In this document: one piece after another, positions 1-11,545 of the stretch | Layout of the letters: every line of letters begins with the position of its first letter | How positions within the stretch are numbered: position 1 is the stretch's first letter | Origin: Hyperoplus lanceolatus | Lineage: Eukaryota > Chordata > Actinopteri > Uranoscopiformes > Ammodytidae | Reading direction: 5' to 3' | DNA: 64,000 bases | Assembly (NCBI GenBank): GCA_026929865.2 | Contig: CM049416.1 | Location: 17,557,501 to 17,621,500, forward strand | Notes under the pieces: model-generated | The model's input: only the letters and a program-made list of their open reading frames with translations | Told to the model about the DNA's origin: nothing | The model's database searches: none | Translations under genes and position numbers: made by a program

Positions 1-135
1 TGTTAATCATTAGCTGGGATTTCAAAGAAGCAAATTCCTTTACATATATGACATACCTTAGGTAAACAGAAGCAATTCAGCAGTGTCATTTTGTTTATTG
101 GAATAATAGAAAATATGCAATAAGCATCATAACAA

Positions 136-1572
136 AATTTGACTGGTGCATAAATTTGGGCACCCCAAAAGAAAAATGTCATCAGTACTTAGTTGAGCCT
201 CCTTTTGCAAAAATAACAGCCTCTAGACGCCTCGTAGCCTGTGATGAGTGTCTGGATCCTGGATGTAGGTATTTTTAACATTCTTACTACTAAAGGATCA
301 AGTTCAGTTAAATGATGGCTGCCACATGGAAAGCCTGCTTCAAATCCTCCCATAGATTGTCGATGATATTCAAGTCATTGGACTGCGACGGCCATATGAG
401 AACATTGTACTTTTCCCTCTGCAGGAATTTGAACTGTGTTAAGGGTCATTGTCTTGTTGGAATATCCAACCCCTGGGCAATTTCAACTTTGTGACTGATG
501 CTTGAACATTATCCTGAATAATCTGTTGAAACTGGGTTGAATTCATCCGACTATCCACTTTAACCAGGGCCCCAGTCCCTGAAGTGGCCACAGCATGATT
601 GAACCTCCACCAAATTTGAAAGTAGGTAGCAGGTGTTTTACTTGGAATGCAGTTTTCTCCTTTCGCCACGTAAAGCACTTTTTATAATGACCAAATAACT
701 TATTTTTTGTCTCATCAGTCCAAAGCATTTTCTTCCAATATGAATCTGGCTTGTCTAAATGAGCTTTAGCATACTCCAAGCAACTGTATCTGTGGCGTGG
801 GTGCAGAAAGGGCTTCCTTCTCATCACCCGGCCATACAGATGTTTTGGTGCAAATTGCACTGAATTGTTGAACCATGTACAGATACACCATCTGCAGCCA
901 GATGTTCTTGCAGGTCTTTGGAGGTGATCTGTGGGTTGTGTGCAACCATTCTCACAATCCGCCGCATATGCCGATCTTGTACTTTTCTTTGGTCTGCTAG
1001 ACCTGGTTTGAAACTACAATTGTGCCTGTGTCCTTCCATTCCCTGACAACATTCCTTACAGTAGAAATTGACAATTGAAACCTTGGCTTTGTAGCCTTCC
1101 TCTAACCATGACAATGAATAATCTTTGTTTTTAAGATCTTTTGGGAGCTGTTTTGAAGATCCCATTCTGTCTCACTTCTGCAGAGTCAAAGAGAAGTGCA
1201 ACTTGCATTTAGGCACCTAAAATACCTTTTCTTATGATTAAACAGACCTTTATATGAGGTTCAAGGCTTAACAACATAATCCAACCAATTTTGTTTTTGA
1301 AGTCCTCAGTTTTGCATGTGCTGTTGTTATGCATTAAAATCAGCAAAACCACAAGGGTTCCCATATTTTTGCACAGCCAGTTTTTCACATTTTATTTAAT
1401 TTCATAAAACTAAATACTGCTTTTCAAAAAATCTTTGTTTGAAAAACATCCCAGTACTTAGCTGTTCCTGGTAAATGAAAGAAATACCACTTTTATCTTT
1501 TTTGTGTGAAAGCAGAGTCAATTATAATGCCGGCTGAGAGGGGTTCCCAAACTTTTTCACATGACTGTAAAT
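136..1572 (-). mobile_element. Tc1/mariner-like transposon relic
   Basis: This is a decayed Tc1-type DNA transposon whose transposase reads on the minus strand from about 1165 down to 200. The N-terminal helix-turn-helix region (about 1165-830) begins MGSSKQLPKDL, close to the usual Tc1 start, and includes an HNPQITSKDLQ-like stretch. The part around the first catalytic Asp (WTDET, about 715) and a QQDNDP motif (about 440) are in other frames, so the gene has frameshifts. The right end (1536-1571) resembles a common Tc1 inverted repeat (AAACTTTTTCACATGACTGTA), and the left end near 143-165 carries a related but diverged TTTGGGCACCCC motif. No active product is expected. Confidence 0.8.
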
Positions 1573-2519
1573 AAATCCACAAGAGGAATGCACAAAACGC
1601 ACATTGAATTTATTGAGTTTCAGTTTCAATGCCTTCATCACCATAACAGATTGTGACCCGGGAATCTCTAAACTGAAGGGATTCATCCTGCTTTATTACA
1701 TCTATAATGAGTGGCAGTATTGTGATTGCTTATTTATTACTGAACTTAAAATTGCTTCACAACTCACGCAAAAAAGCTTGAATTTTTGGATTAAGATGAT
1801 ATGCTTGACACGGCCTATCGTAAGGATCTAACCTGACATTGACTTTTTGAGCATCGGCCTGATCAGTTTAGAATCATTGTGATGTAAAATACCCTTTGAA
1901 AACGTTAAACATGCGAATGTTGAATAAACGTTTGCCTCGAAGGCGGTTCAGCCCAGATGAATGTTTGTGGGGGATGGGTCACATTTCAAAATTAGATTTG
2001 TTTTCTCGATCATTTGCAATGATCAATTCATATGTACAGTACTGTGCACAAGCTTCAGGAAGGTGTGAAATAATGCTGGGAAACTAAGAATTTAAGCTTT
2101 CAAAAAATATAAATAATATATTTTTAAATTTGTTTTATTACTTTATTTATGGATATTTTTTTAGATATATTGTTTAAACTATAGGCAAATGTTAAACAGA
2201 AAATAAAAAGTCAATGAGGTGTCATGTAGGTCCCTTCAGTACTGTTATATAGTCAAGGAAAGGCTGCCAAATGTTTAAACTTCTTTGCTTTCCCTGAAAT
2301 CTCATCGAATGTTCTCCATATACAAAGTGCAGGAGAACTGCATCAGTAAGGACTGGGGTTCAACAGGGGATTATAAATTGCTAAATTTAAAATTTTACCT
2401 CTGGCAGTTCCTTAGCCTATATACAGATATCTGAAAAAATAGGATGGCTACAGTGTGGATCTATCCCTCAGCTGAGCAAATTAATAGAATACATTATTAT
2501 CAGTGTACAAGCAGTTACC
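1573..2519. other. AT-rich sequence with no recognised feature
   Basis: Short open frames occur here, but none has splice-site context or a recognisable motif. Nothing supportable was seen. Confidence 0.5.
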
Positions 2520-2884
2520 TTAAAGGGACACTGTGTAACATTTTAAGTAATTTATCAGCTAAAATCAATATCCTCATTCATAAATATGTCCTCATTGGTG
2601 TAAAATCACCTCTGCCAATAATCTGAATTATCCTCCTGAGCGAAGAACTACAAATATTAATATCACATTTTGTACATTGAGCAGGCAAGTCTTATGGAAA
2701 GGCCCATGTTTTTGGAATGTCATCAGGTGCATTGTTTAGAATTTAGAATTGTTCTTGTCCTTGAAGGCCACTGTAGCTTCTGTTATTATTCAAAAGGGTT
2801 GGGGTTACCCAGGGAGCGTTGCATTCTAGAACTTTGTAGAACTTTCTTGATGATGTCATATTACACAGTGCAATGCCCCTTTAA
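2520..2884. mobile_element. MITE-like repeat, copy 1 of a three-copy family
   Basis: Both ends are inverted copies of a TTAAAGGGnCA...CTGTGTAA motif. The interior shares a block (GGCCACTGTAGCTTCTGTTAT, then a TTGGGGTTACCCAGGGAG stretch) that recurs, reverse-complemented, at 32578-32944 and in diverged form at 50458-50858. It has no coding capacity, so it is probably a non-autonomous DNA transposon. The superfamily was not determined. Confidence 0.6.
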
Positions 2885-3130
2885 TAGTAACAAGACCTCT
2901 GCTTTTCCAGACTGAGAAAACAGTATCTATTTGCGAAGGGGGAAATGCATGATTGTGGGTAATGGGGGCAAGAATGGAGGTGTTTGGCAATTCAAACTAT
3001 TTTTTAATTTGATACCAAATCCTCAATGAGTTTTTAACTACAAAACCAATATCTTTAAATGATACTAGAGGTTTTTGTTCTGCATAGAGTAGCACTGGAA
3101 GAGAAGTGTCTCTCATTTCCTGTTCTAAGG

Positions 3131-3569
3131 CTACCGTGACGGTACAGGCACTTCTGGGTGGTTACAGGGGTGGACCGCGGTCTGTATGTGGGGTACATAG
3201 CGCTATATGGCGAATGTACAGGCTTGTTTTGCTGTGTGGAAGTTAAAACTTGTCGTCGGAGTTCAAGGACCATTTAGCCTCTCCGGCTCGGCCTGCACGT
3301 GCGCAGTAGCAGCCAGCGATTGAGACTCTGTTCTCCACGACGTTGAAGTTGGCAGCTGATTCGCAGCAGCCGATTCGGCAGTTAAGGAAAAGTTAAGGAT
3401 TCTTAAGGAGCTGCGGAGCGACTGATCTCCTGTTGTTTAACCTCTAAATCGCCGCGGTAAAGCCACATTAATTAGTCTAGATTATCTAAGAGAGTCTAAC
3501 CATTCTTTAAAAACAGTTTAAAATTGATGTAACCTTTATTAAGTTTGTTTAAAAGAAAGAGAGGGGAGA
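3131..3569. repeat. Left arm of a large foldback (hAT-like) composite element
   Basis: Positions 3131-3330 are homologous to the arms of the smaller foldback element at 46938-48366 (shared TACCGTGACGGTACAGGCAC and a GTGGACCGCGGTC segment). Positions 3350-3569 are the reverse complement of 13323-13560 with few differences. The outermost GGGGTGTAACGG motif seen in the 46.9-kb relative is missing here, so the left terminus is truncated or degraded. Confidence 0.7.
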
Positions 3570-4450
3570 TTTCACTGCTTTTTTTGCATCTGGACCACAC
3601 TGGTCCTTGATTGAAAACCACTGCACCTAGACTCTTCAAATCTGGACTAGAATATCACAGTGAGGCTATACATTATAGACAACATAGTTTTTGATTTGTG
3701 AAACTTTTTTTTCTATTTGTGAAAATGCAATAAAGGCACATGTCACCGCTTTTTGGGGTCTAGACCGCATTAGAACTGGTCCTGATTGAAAACCACTGCA
3801 CCTAGACTCTTCAAATCTGGACTAGAATATCACAGTGACGCTATAGATTATAGAAAACATAGTTTCTGATTTGTGAAACTTTTTTTCTATTTGTGAAAAT
3901 GCAAAGAATGCACATTTTAATGGTTTTTAGGGGTCTAGGCCGCATTAGAACTGGTCCTGATTGAACCACTTTACCTAGACTCTTAAAACCTGGACTATAT
4001 TATCACAGCGAGGCTATAGATTATAGAAAACATAGTTTTTGATTTGTGAAACTTTTTTTATATTTAGAAAAATGCAAAGAATGCACATTTTAATGTTTTT
4101 TTGGAGTACAGACCGATTAGAACTGGTCCTGATTGAAAACCACTGCACCTAGACTCTTCAAACCTGGACTAGAATATCACAGTGAGGCTACATTTTATAG
4201 AAAACACAGTTTCTGATTTTGTGAAACTTTTTATCCTATCTGTGAAAATGCAATAAAGGCACATGTCAACGCTTTTTTGGGGTCCAGACTGCATTAGAAC
4301 TGGTCCTGATTGAAAACCACCGCACATAGACTCTTCAAATCTGGACTAGAATATCACAGTGAGGCTATGGATTATATGTTTATGGTTTCTGATTTGTGAA
4401 ACTTTTACCCTATCCAGACCACATTAGAACTGGTCCTGATTGAAGCTGAT
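3570..4450. repeat. ~175-bp tandem repeat array, about 5 units
   Basis: The phrase AACTGGTCCTGATTGAAAAC, followed by ACTGCACCTAGACTCTTC, recurs near 3600, 3776, 3953, 4127, 4300 and 4428, a period of roughly 175 bp. Each unit also carries an AATATCACAGTGAGGCTATA segment and a TGATTTGTGAAACTTTTT segment. Inverted partial copies lie at 7385-7617. The array therefore looks like subterminal repeats of the foldback element, separated from its partner by the DIRS insertion. Confidence 0.85.
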
Positions 4451-4474
4451 GTCTTTATATTTGTTTTTTTCTAT

Positions 4475-4570
4475 TTTATTTTTTAAAGATATTTTTTGGC
4501 ATTTTTATGCTTTATTGACAGTGTAGAGACAGAGTTGAAATGGGGCAGAGAGGGGAGTGACATGCAGAGG
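4475..4570 (-). mobile_element. SINE 3' part, truncated
   Basis: This is the reverse complement of the tail of the SINE at 27480-27620 (CTGCATGTCACTCCCCTCTC, a CCCCATTTCA segment, AATAAAGCAT and AAAATGCC). It stops exactly where the DIRS-type terminal sequence begins at about 4571. Confidence 0.65.
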
Positions 4571-4576
4571 GAACGC

Positions 4577-4822
4577 AAGGTTACGTTGTAACCCAGGTTC
4601 TTTGAGTGGAGACTATCTCTCCACCTTACATAGTTGACGTGGATACTCTTTAAGACAAATCACTTGTGGCGGCCACGCATGATTGGCCAGCCGTGGCTAT
4701 ATAAGCTACACGCATGCGTGTGCCTCTAGGTTTGAACGTTGATTGGAACGTTGCTTGAGCGGCATCTAAGGCTGGAGAGATAGTCTCTCCACTCAGAGAA
4801 CCTGGGTTACAACGTAACCAAC
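4577..4822. repeat. Foldback at the 3' end of DIRS no. 1
   Basis: GGTTACGTTGTAACCCAGGTT followed by GAGTGGAGACTATCTCTCCA (4581-4630) is repeated in reverse complement at about 4773-4822. The arms are ~48 bp with ~145 bp between them. DIRS no. 2 has the same arrangement at its own 3' end, which supports this being a terminal structure of the family. Confidence 0.75.
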
Positions 4823-5149
4823 TGTTCTCTATCGTGTCAAGACTATCTCTTCCACCCTAAGCATATTCCATATGTACGGGACTTTGTAAGGCACACCGCG
4901 AGGAAGTCTCAAGCAGACCCAGCTGCTCCTGCGGGAGCCTAAATAAAAAAGGCAGTTGAGTTTGAATGACACGTCACCACCACCAGAGTGTTCACCCATG
5001 TGCCCAGTATAAAGGAACTATTTACAATTATACATTATGTACACACCCATCGCCAAGGCGCCAGACGCTACCAAGGCTAAACTGGCCCTGCAAGACCCTA
5101 AAGCCAGCCATGAATGGGTAGATGGCCTAGCCCAAACGCGCACCGTCCT

Positions 5150-6290
5150 GCTGCATTGAGCCCAGCACTCGCTCCGAGAATGGGGTGCTGGCTGCCACAT
5201 TCATGCAGTAGAACCGGATAAAAGTCGAAAGGGTCGACCAAGAGGCCACAGAAATCTCAGAGAGAGGGGCCCTCGCGCTGATAGGGCCCATGGAGACGTA
5301 GGAAATGCCCTGTGTGGAGTGTGCTCCGTGACCCTACTGGGTTCGCCTTGGTTGCCCTCTCATATGCCTGCTGGATAGCATCCACAACCCAGTGGGCAAG
5401 CTCTGGCCTTGGAGACTGGCTGTCCAAGACGGTTAGGCTTGTAAATAGACAAAGAGCTGGTCCGTTGTCCTATGTGGCCACGTGTCCGATGCAGATACTC
5501 TGTTAGGGCCCTGACTGGCACAGTAGTAACTGCCTACTCCACCCTGCTTCACCTTCCTGAGGAGAGTGGAAAGGGTGCAGCTCAATAGATCGACCGGCAT
5601 GGGGACTTGAGGGTGAATGCAGGGTTCGGCGCAGCACCACCCCAGCACCACCTGGCAAGAAGCGGCAGCAGTCCTCATGCACTGAAAGAGCATGCAGCCT
5701 AGCTCTATTCAGGGGCTCGAATGGCACATTTTGCAAGGCCGACAGCACCACCTCCAAATCCCATGGGGGGACAGCTGGCCTTCTGCGATGTGGAGTAACC
5801 CTACAAGCACCTCTAAGAAACTGAGCAATAAGGTTGCAACAGCCTTCTGCCAGCTTCCGAGGTCCAACACGGGCTGCCTTTATGGCTGACACTGTTCCCC
5901 TCAATGTCAAGGGAGATTTTCCCACCTCCAACATTTCCTGGAGGAACTGGAGAATGTCATGGGCTGTGCAGGCGAGGGGATTCACCTGTCTCGAATTGCA
6001 CCATGATTGAAACCCTCCCCAATGATAAGCGTATGTCGCCCCTTGATGGAGCCCGGGCCTTGTAGAGTGGGCACCACAGACTGGGGCAACCCCATAGCTA
6101 GAAACCCGGCCCTCTCAGGGGCCAGGCCCAAAGCCGGAGACCCTGGGGAAAAGGATGAAAGAGAGTCCCGTGGACCTGGGACAGGAGGTCCAGCTGACCC
6201 GGGAGCTCCCACGGGTGTCCCTGAAGGAGGGGTGCAATCGCTGAGAACCAGATCATCTGGGGCCAGCTGAAGGAACACTCCCAAGGGATC
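5150..6290 (-). pseudogene. DIRS tyrosine recombinase, decayed
   Basis: The enzyme would integrate the circular DNA copy of a DIRS element without a target duplication. The N-terminal (SAM-like) domain is visible at 6140-5800 (LQEMLEVGKSPLTLRGTVSA, an ISACR-like segment). It is followed by the hallmark RPAVPPWDLEVVLSAL...PFEPL at about 5770-5690. The catalytic half continues in other frames to about 5150. At the conserved AHSTRG box the reading is AHSTQG (about 5300), so the catalytic Arg codon appears mutated. The closing FIRFYCMNVA segment is recognisable near 5215. Several frame changes are needed, so this is a pseudogene. Confidence 0.75.
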
Positions 6291-6298
6291 AATAAAGT

Positions 6299-6403
<105 letters not shown>

Positions 6404-6639
6404 CCAGGATGAGGCTCACCTCTTCCACCTGAACTCTCTGTAGAAGTGTATTAAGGAGGGTGAAGGGAGGGAAGCAGATACAGGAGGCCTTGTGACCACT
6501 GGTGTGCAATGGCATCCGTGCCCTAGTTATCTGCCCCCTTTTCATGGAGAAAAAGAGGGACAGTGAGCTGTCTCCTCGAGGCGAAGAGATCGGCTGCTGT
6601 GGCTGTACCAGCACTCCCAGATATCGCTTCACGACCTCC

Positions 6640-7370
6640 CGGATGCAGTCTCCATTCCCCGGGAGCCGATCCGCCGCAAGGTTCACCTGACCCAGCACGT
6701 GCCTGAGGGACTTGGAATCGTGGATACGCCCACTCTCATATTATCTGAGCCAATCTGCAAAGGCGGGGAACCAGGCCCCCTGCCTGTTTATGTATGCCGC
6801 TGTTCTGTCTGTCCTTACTCAGCATGGCGGTTTTCCCAGCTCTGGCAGGAAGTGCAAAAGAGCTAAATGGATAGCCTGCAATTCCAACTGATTGATGTGC
6901 TGTGTCGTTCAGGGTCCATGCCATTGGCCACTAATGCCTTGACCCTTGTGTACGGCTGCCCAGCCTACCAGGGAGAAGTCGGCGGACACCACCTGGCGAC
7001 GCAACACCGGCCCCCAGTGCATTGCCCCGTTAAATTGGCTGGTTCCTCCCACCAGCCGAGAGCTATGCGCAGTCTGCGTGAAACCAACACTCTGGCATGC
7101 AGATCTCTCTGTAAGCCAAAGACCCAGGCTCAGGAGGCAACGCTGCACTGGGCGCATGTTCAGAAGGGCAATGGACATGATGTGCACTGTGGCTGCCATT
7201 AACCCAAAGAGTCGAGGCTGAATCTCCAGGTCACTCTGGCCACCAAACGAAACTGGGAGACAAGCACGCCTGAGGGTGGCCTGTCTCGCCAACGTCAAAA
7301 AAAAGAATTCCTGATTTGGCATCCAAACAAATGCCCAGGAACTCTGTCGATTGTGAAGGCTGCAACCTGC
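6640..7370 (-). pseudogene. DIRS reverse transcriptase end / RNase H relic
   Basis: The frame at 7322-6909 carries motifs of DIRS1-type pol: ARQATLRRACLPVSFGGQ, LFGLMAATVHIM and VLRRQVVSADFSLVGWAAVH. The last matches the beginning of the DIRS RNase H domain, where the DxSLxGWG box holds the first acidic residue. Reading continues with frame changes to about 6640. The upstream palm motifs are missing because the element is 5'-truncated. Confidence 0.75.
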
Positions 7371-7384
7371 TCTTTCTCATGTTA

Positions 7385-7617
7385 AGTCTAGGTGTAGTGG
7401 TTTTCAATCAGGACCAGTTCTAATGCGGTCTGACCCCAAAAAGCCTTGACATGTGCCTTTATTGTATTTTCAGAAATAGAAAAAAGTTTCACAAATCATA
7501 AACTATGTTTTCTATAATCTATAGCCTCTCTGTGATATTCTAGTCCAGATTTAAAGAGTCTAGGTGCAGTGGAGTTTTCAATCAGACCAGTTCTAATGTG
7601 GTCCAGATGCAAAAAGC
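7385..7617. repeat. Inverted partial copies of the ~175-bp repeat
   Basis: Two partial units run in reverse complement to the array at 3570-4450 (TTTTCAATCAGGACCAGTTC near 7395 and TTTTCAATCAGACCAGTTC near 7575). The block ends at TCCAGATGCAAAAAGCAG. Its mirror on the left (3580-3595) continues into TGAAATCTCCCCTCTC, which here resumes only at 13323, after the second DIRS element. Confidence 0.85.
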
Positions 7618-8039
7618 AGTTCTACTGCTCCTACTGACCGCCAGAGGCGGTGCTTACAGCACTGGATGTTCCATCGCGCGCATGCGCAGGTCGAGATCTT
7701 TATACCAACAAAGTCACCTGTGCACCTGGGTGACCCCTTCGGGAATGTCTATATATTCGGAAGTCACCAGAGGTTCTGTTCCTTTTTTCTTCTCGCTGAC
7801 TAGCAGGTCGCACACATTGTTGTGTGCTAATATACCACTAGCTTGTCGCAAGTAGCTCGTACCTAAGGGTTGGTGTCGATTTGACTTCGACCACCAAGGG
7901 CTGCGACTTGCAATTCGTTCACTTGGCTGCGGGCCGGTCAGGGGGTGAGAAGTGTAAAGGCTACGCGTAGCCCGGCTACCGCGGAAGCCAATATCACCTT
8001 TCCACCTTGCTTTGATTAGATCAGGCGGCGGCTGGGTTC

Positions 8040-8230
8040 ACGCCGTGTTATTCTCGTTCGCACCCGTTGTTTGTGTTTTTTCTACTAAGCTCCGGTTGCT
8101 AATTGTATGCTCGAATGTATTGGTCTTTCTAGCATTGTTGCACTGTTGATCGGGTGCTAAATTCGGCCTAGACCGGTTGCTCACTTTGATTTAACGACAG
8201 CGAGGCGGCTTGGGAAGCCGCCACAGTACC
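8040..8230. repeat. Direct repeat block A within DIRS no. 2
   Basis: The segment with GTATGCTCGAATGTATTG, CTAGCATTGTTGCACTGTTG and ATCGGGTGCT recurs in the same orientation at 11365-11545, where it lies between the RNase H and recombinase relics. Confidence 0.85.
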
Positions 8231-8739
8231 TTGTAGCATAGTGTCGCACTGTGCTCGCGCTGGTAGCCTAGCACTAGTATGCTGTTGTTACACTGTATGC
8301 TGCTGTATTGCTCGGTGGGCGACCTAGTTTCCAAACGCTCTTCACCGTTATTTTACGTGTCACACTGTTGCTCGTGTAGGCTGCTGTAGTGTGTCGCCAG
8401 TCGGCAGCTTAGTTTCACACTGCTGTGTTACTATAGCCGTGTCGCACCGCTGCACGGTAAGCTGCGCCAGTGACTGCCGTTGCGTCACTGTGTTATTAAG
8501 GCGCATTATTGCTTGGGCCTCGCCTAGGGCTCACGAGGACATGCTGTCCACAGTGCCTATAGCCTTCGTTGATTGCTCCAGTGGGCGGCTGGGGCTTCAA
8601 GAGCCGCTGACACTGCCAGGGGACTACAGATAGAGAATAGCATTTTGGAGCTAATTCTAGCATTTTTTTAACCCATGTATGATCATGTGGTTTATTGATT
8701 TGCACTGTCCCCTTCTTAAGTAAACTGAATTCAATTGAA

Positions 8740-9520
8740 CTGTGTGGGTGCGCTCTCGTAAAGCTCGATTGCCTAGCCTACTGTAACTTGCTCGCCAGTG
8801 GGCGGGATAGTTTTACACCGCCACTGTATTATTCTAGCGGTGTCGCACCGTGGTTCGGTTGCTCTCGCTTGGAGCCCGGTTGCATACCTTATTCGGATTA
8901 CATATTTTAATTGGCTCGACAGGTCGCGCGTTAAGCTTGGGTGCTCGCCTAGAGCTCGATTGTCGGCCTACTGTAACTTGCCTGCCAGTGGGCGGCAGGG
9001 TTACACTGCCATGTGCTATTCTAGCGGTGTCGCACCGTGGCTCGGCTGCTCGCCAGGCCCGGTTGTATGCCTTAGTCGGATGCATATTTTAGCTGGCTCG
9101 ATTTTTGGGCTAACCCAGCATGTTTACTGTAACTTGCTCACCAGTGGGCGTAGCTGTACGCTCGCCACTGTATTATTCTAACGGTATCGCCCTTCTATAT
9201 GTCCATGGGTGTCGCACCGAGGCTCGGTTGATCTCGCCTAAAGCCCGGTTGCATACGTTGGTTGCTCGCCAGGGAGCGTCTTGGGTTTCCAAGAGTCGCC
9301 TTCACTGTGTTATTTTAGCTGTCACACGGTTGTCGTGTCTGTGCAGGCTACTGTAATTTGCTCGCCAGTGGGCGATAGTTTTGCACCGCCGCTGTATTAT
9401 TCTGGCGGTGTCGCGCCGCGGCTCGGTTGTTCTCGCCTGAAGCCCGGTTGCATACCTTAGTCAGATGCATATTTAGTTGGCTCGACAGTGGGCAGCTTAC
9501 GCCTTCATGGCCTCCCAGAT
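8740..9520. repeat. ~200-bp tandem repeats in the 5' region of DIRS no. 2
   Basis: The unit contains CTACTGTAACTTGCTCGCC, AGTGGGCG, TATTATTCTAGCGGTGTCGC and CCCGGTTGCATACCTTA. It recurs starting near 8775, 8968, 9127 and 9350 with internal gaps. The earlier stretch 8280-8520 has looser versions. No open frame survives. Confidence 0.8.
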
Positions 9521-10194
9521 ACAGTGGGGAATGGCCATGACAAGTGCCCTGCAGGTCTCAGGGTTGAGCACCTGAGGGAAGCTAACCCATGCATGAACTG
9601 TAGTTTCTGTCTCAGGCACTTAGGTTGCTAGGTAGAGGCTCTTCTTACTAGCCTCCAACCAGCTCATGGTACAGTGGCAGTGAGTAACCTTGCGGCTGGG
9701 CATCCTTCCTACTACAGGGGATGACATGCTGTCCACAGCTGCGTCCTGAACTCTTACAGGTGGGCAGCCCGCCAGAGGGTCAGTGTCCGTCCGTGACTCT
9801 CGCAGGTATGGGGTTAGATGAAGCTCTGGTTTCATCTGCACCCACTTCACGCCTTCGCCGGCAGGCCCTCAATCCTCCGTTCTGTGTGCCTCCCTCTGGC
9901 CTTGGCTCCGCTGAGCTCCGTAGATGCTGGCCAGATTTAAGGGCTCTCTCCCATCACACTAGTGACAGCAGAGCTCTGGCAGCCATGCATAATGCTGATA
10001 GTTAGGGCTCGGACTGGTTAGCTCCGATTGAGCCTGCTATAGCATCCCTGGTTGTCTCCCCAGACGAGGCTCTGAGAGCCGATGTGCGCTGCCCTCGGCC
10101 CCAGTGCCGGATTTCAGGCGACCTCCTTACTAGGAGTTACGACGTTGCTGCCTGTGTGGGCCATCTGGTTTGCATTACGACTTAGGGAGCTAAT

Positions 10195-10255
10195 AATAAT
10201 AATAATTTGAATTTATATAGCTGTACTTTCAAGGTACCCAAGGGCGTCTACAAGG
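10195..10255. repeat. Short dispersed repeat (ATA-rich / TTTATATAGC motif)
   Basis: AATAATAATAATAATTTGAA followed by TTTATATAG and TTTCAAGGTACCCAA matches a similar stretch at 59030-59110. It looks like the end of a common fish dispersed repeat inserted in or captured by DIRS no. 2. Confidence 0.5.
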
Positions 10256-10599
10256 AAAAGGCTAGGCGCCGGGCCAGGGTTGGCTGGCGCAGGCCGCCCC
10301 AGTCGGAGGTGTGTCGACAGACCCTCCGTTTCCCAGTGATCCCAGGCCAGGCGTTCCGCCAGCTGCTCTTCAGGCCAGGTGCGAAGTGTTCAGGTTGACC
10401 AGGCTAGACAGTAGTTACATGCTGCGACGTGTACTTCTGCCTGATTCCAGGCCGGAACCTCTGTGGTACCCCGTGCCAATAGCTTCGCGACCACGTTCAG
10501 GTGGACACTGAGGGGCCAGTGCTTCTCAGCACATTCTGTACAGCGCCGTAACACTGCGCTGCTGTTGCATTTCAGGCGCTGTGAGGTCGGCGTCCAGCC

Positions 10600-11100
10600 T
10601 CCGCCTCCCCCAGAGTCCTTGGGGTGCTACTCGATGCTCATGTGGTAGGTTCTACTCAACCGAAGTTCAGGTACCAGGAGGTGGGGCGGGGTCGCCCTGC
10701 TCTGGACTACATCGGCGGAATCATGCCTCACGCATCTTTTCCCATGCTGCGTGTGCAGGGTCCCAGTCTATCGCTCAGGCGGACTGGGTTGTGTCATAGC
10801 CCTGAAAGATGCTACTTTCAAGTCCCTACTGCCCAATGTCACAGGTGGTCCTCCCTTGCATTTCTGGGCAGGTGTACCGGTTCAGGGTTCCTCCGTTTGG
10901 GCCGTCCCTTGGCTCTGCGGATATTAGGACAGGTGTGTGGCAGCATCCCTGCCACCATTACAGCTCAGCTGGTGCTCAGTCGCGGCCATGAGCCCGTCTT
11001 TCTCCATAGCGCGTAGCTACCGTTCAGCAGCTACTACAGCACTCCATGCTGGAGTACAGCCTCTTCCTTCGACTGATAAGTATGCTGACCTCAGCATAAT
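10600..11100 (+). pseudogene. DIRS reverse transcriptase relic
   Basis: The plus strand shows the palm-domain order typical of DIRS reverse transcriptases. A DWVV-type start of the motif A region lies near 10785, followed by a LKDA(T/Y)F-like stretch and GQVYRFRVPPFGPSLGSA (about 10868-10925), which corresponds to FQFRVLPFGLSLAPR in intact copies. These sit in at least two frames with stops between them. The Y(L/V)DD box was not found intact. Confidence 0.7.
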
Positions 11101-11149
11101 CTAATTATCATTATCCAAGCTGCCCAAGTTCCAGGTGTCCGGAACACAG

Positions 11150-11360
11150 CGATAGAAAAGGGCCACCCCCGGGGAGTGGAGACTCCATCCGGAGGTGGTG
11201 GGCATGATTTGGACAGTATGGCAGGGCAGTGTGGTCTCTTGCTTCCGAAGAGATGACCCACTGTCCCCTGCTGGGTTCTCCTAGATGGAGAGGACCAGTC
11301 CCTAGGCAGGATGCTCTGGCTAATGCTTGGCCAGTCATCCCAAGCTTTGTGCATTTCCTT
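11150..11360 (+). pseudogene. DIRS RNase H relic
   Basis: GEWRLHPEVVGMIWTVWQGS (about 11173-11230) matches the GEWRLHPEVV...IW..FG signature of the DIRS1 RNase H domain. A diverged DALAHxWP-like and LCAFP-like stretch follows to about 11360. It is interrupted by stops. Confidence 0.7.
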
Positions 11361-11364
11361 CGCA

Positions 11365-11545
11365 CCGTTGCTTGTGTGTTTTTCACTAAAAGCCCTGGTT
11401 GCTAAGTGTATGCTCGAATGTATTGTCTTTCTAGCATTGTTGCACTGTTGATCGGGTGCTGAAGTTCGCTCAGACCGGTTGCTACTTTGATTTAATCAAC
11501 AGCGAGTGGCTTGGGGTGAGCCAAGCCACCGCCACAGTATTTGTA
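11365..11545. repeat. Direct repeat block A, second copy
   Basis: This is the same-orientation copy of 8040-8230, placed between RNase H and recombinase. It shows an internal rearrangement of the DIRS element or an intrusion of its 5' region. Confidence 0.85.

Noticed and set aside
3055..3273. 72-codon minus-strand frame
   Set aside because: It overlaps the arm of the foldback element and has no recognisable motif.
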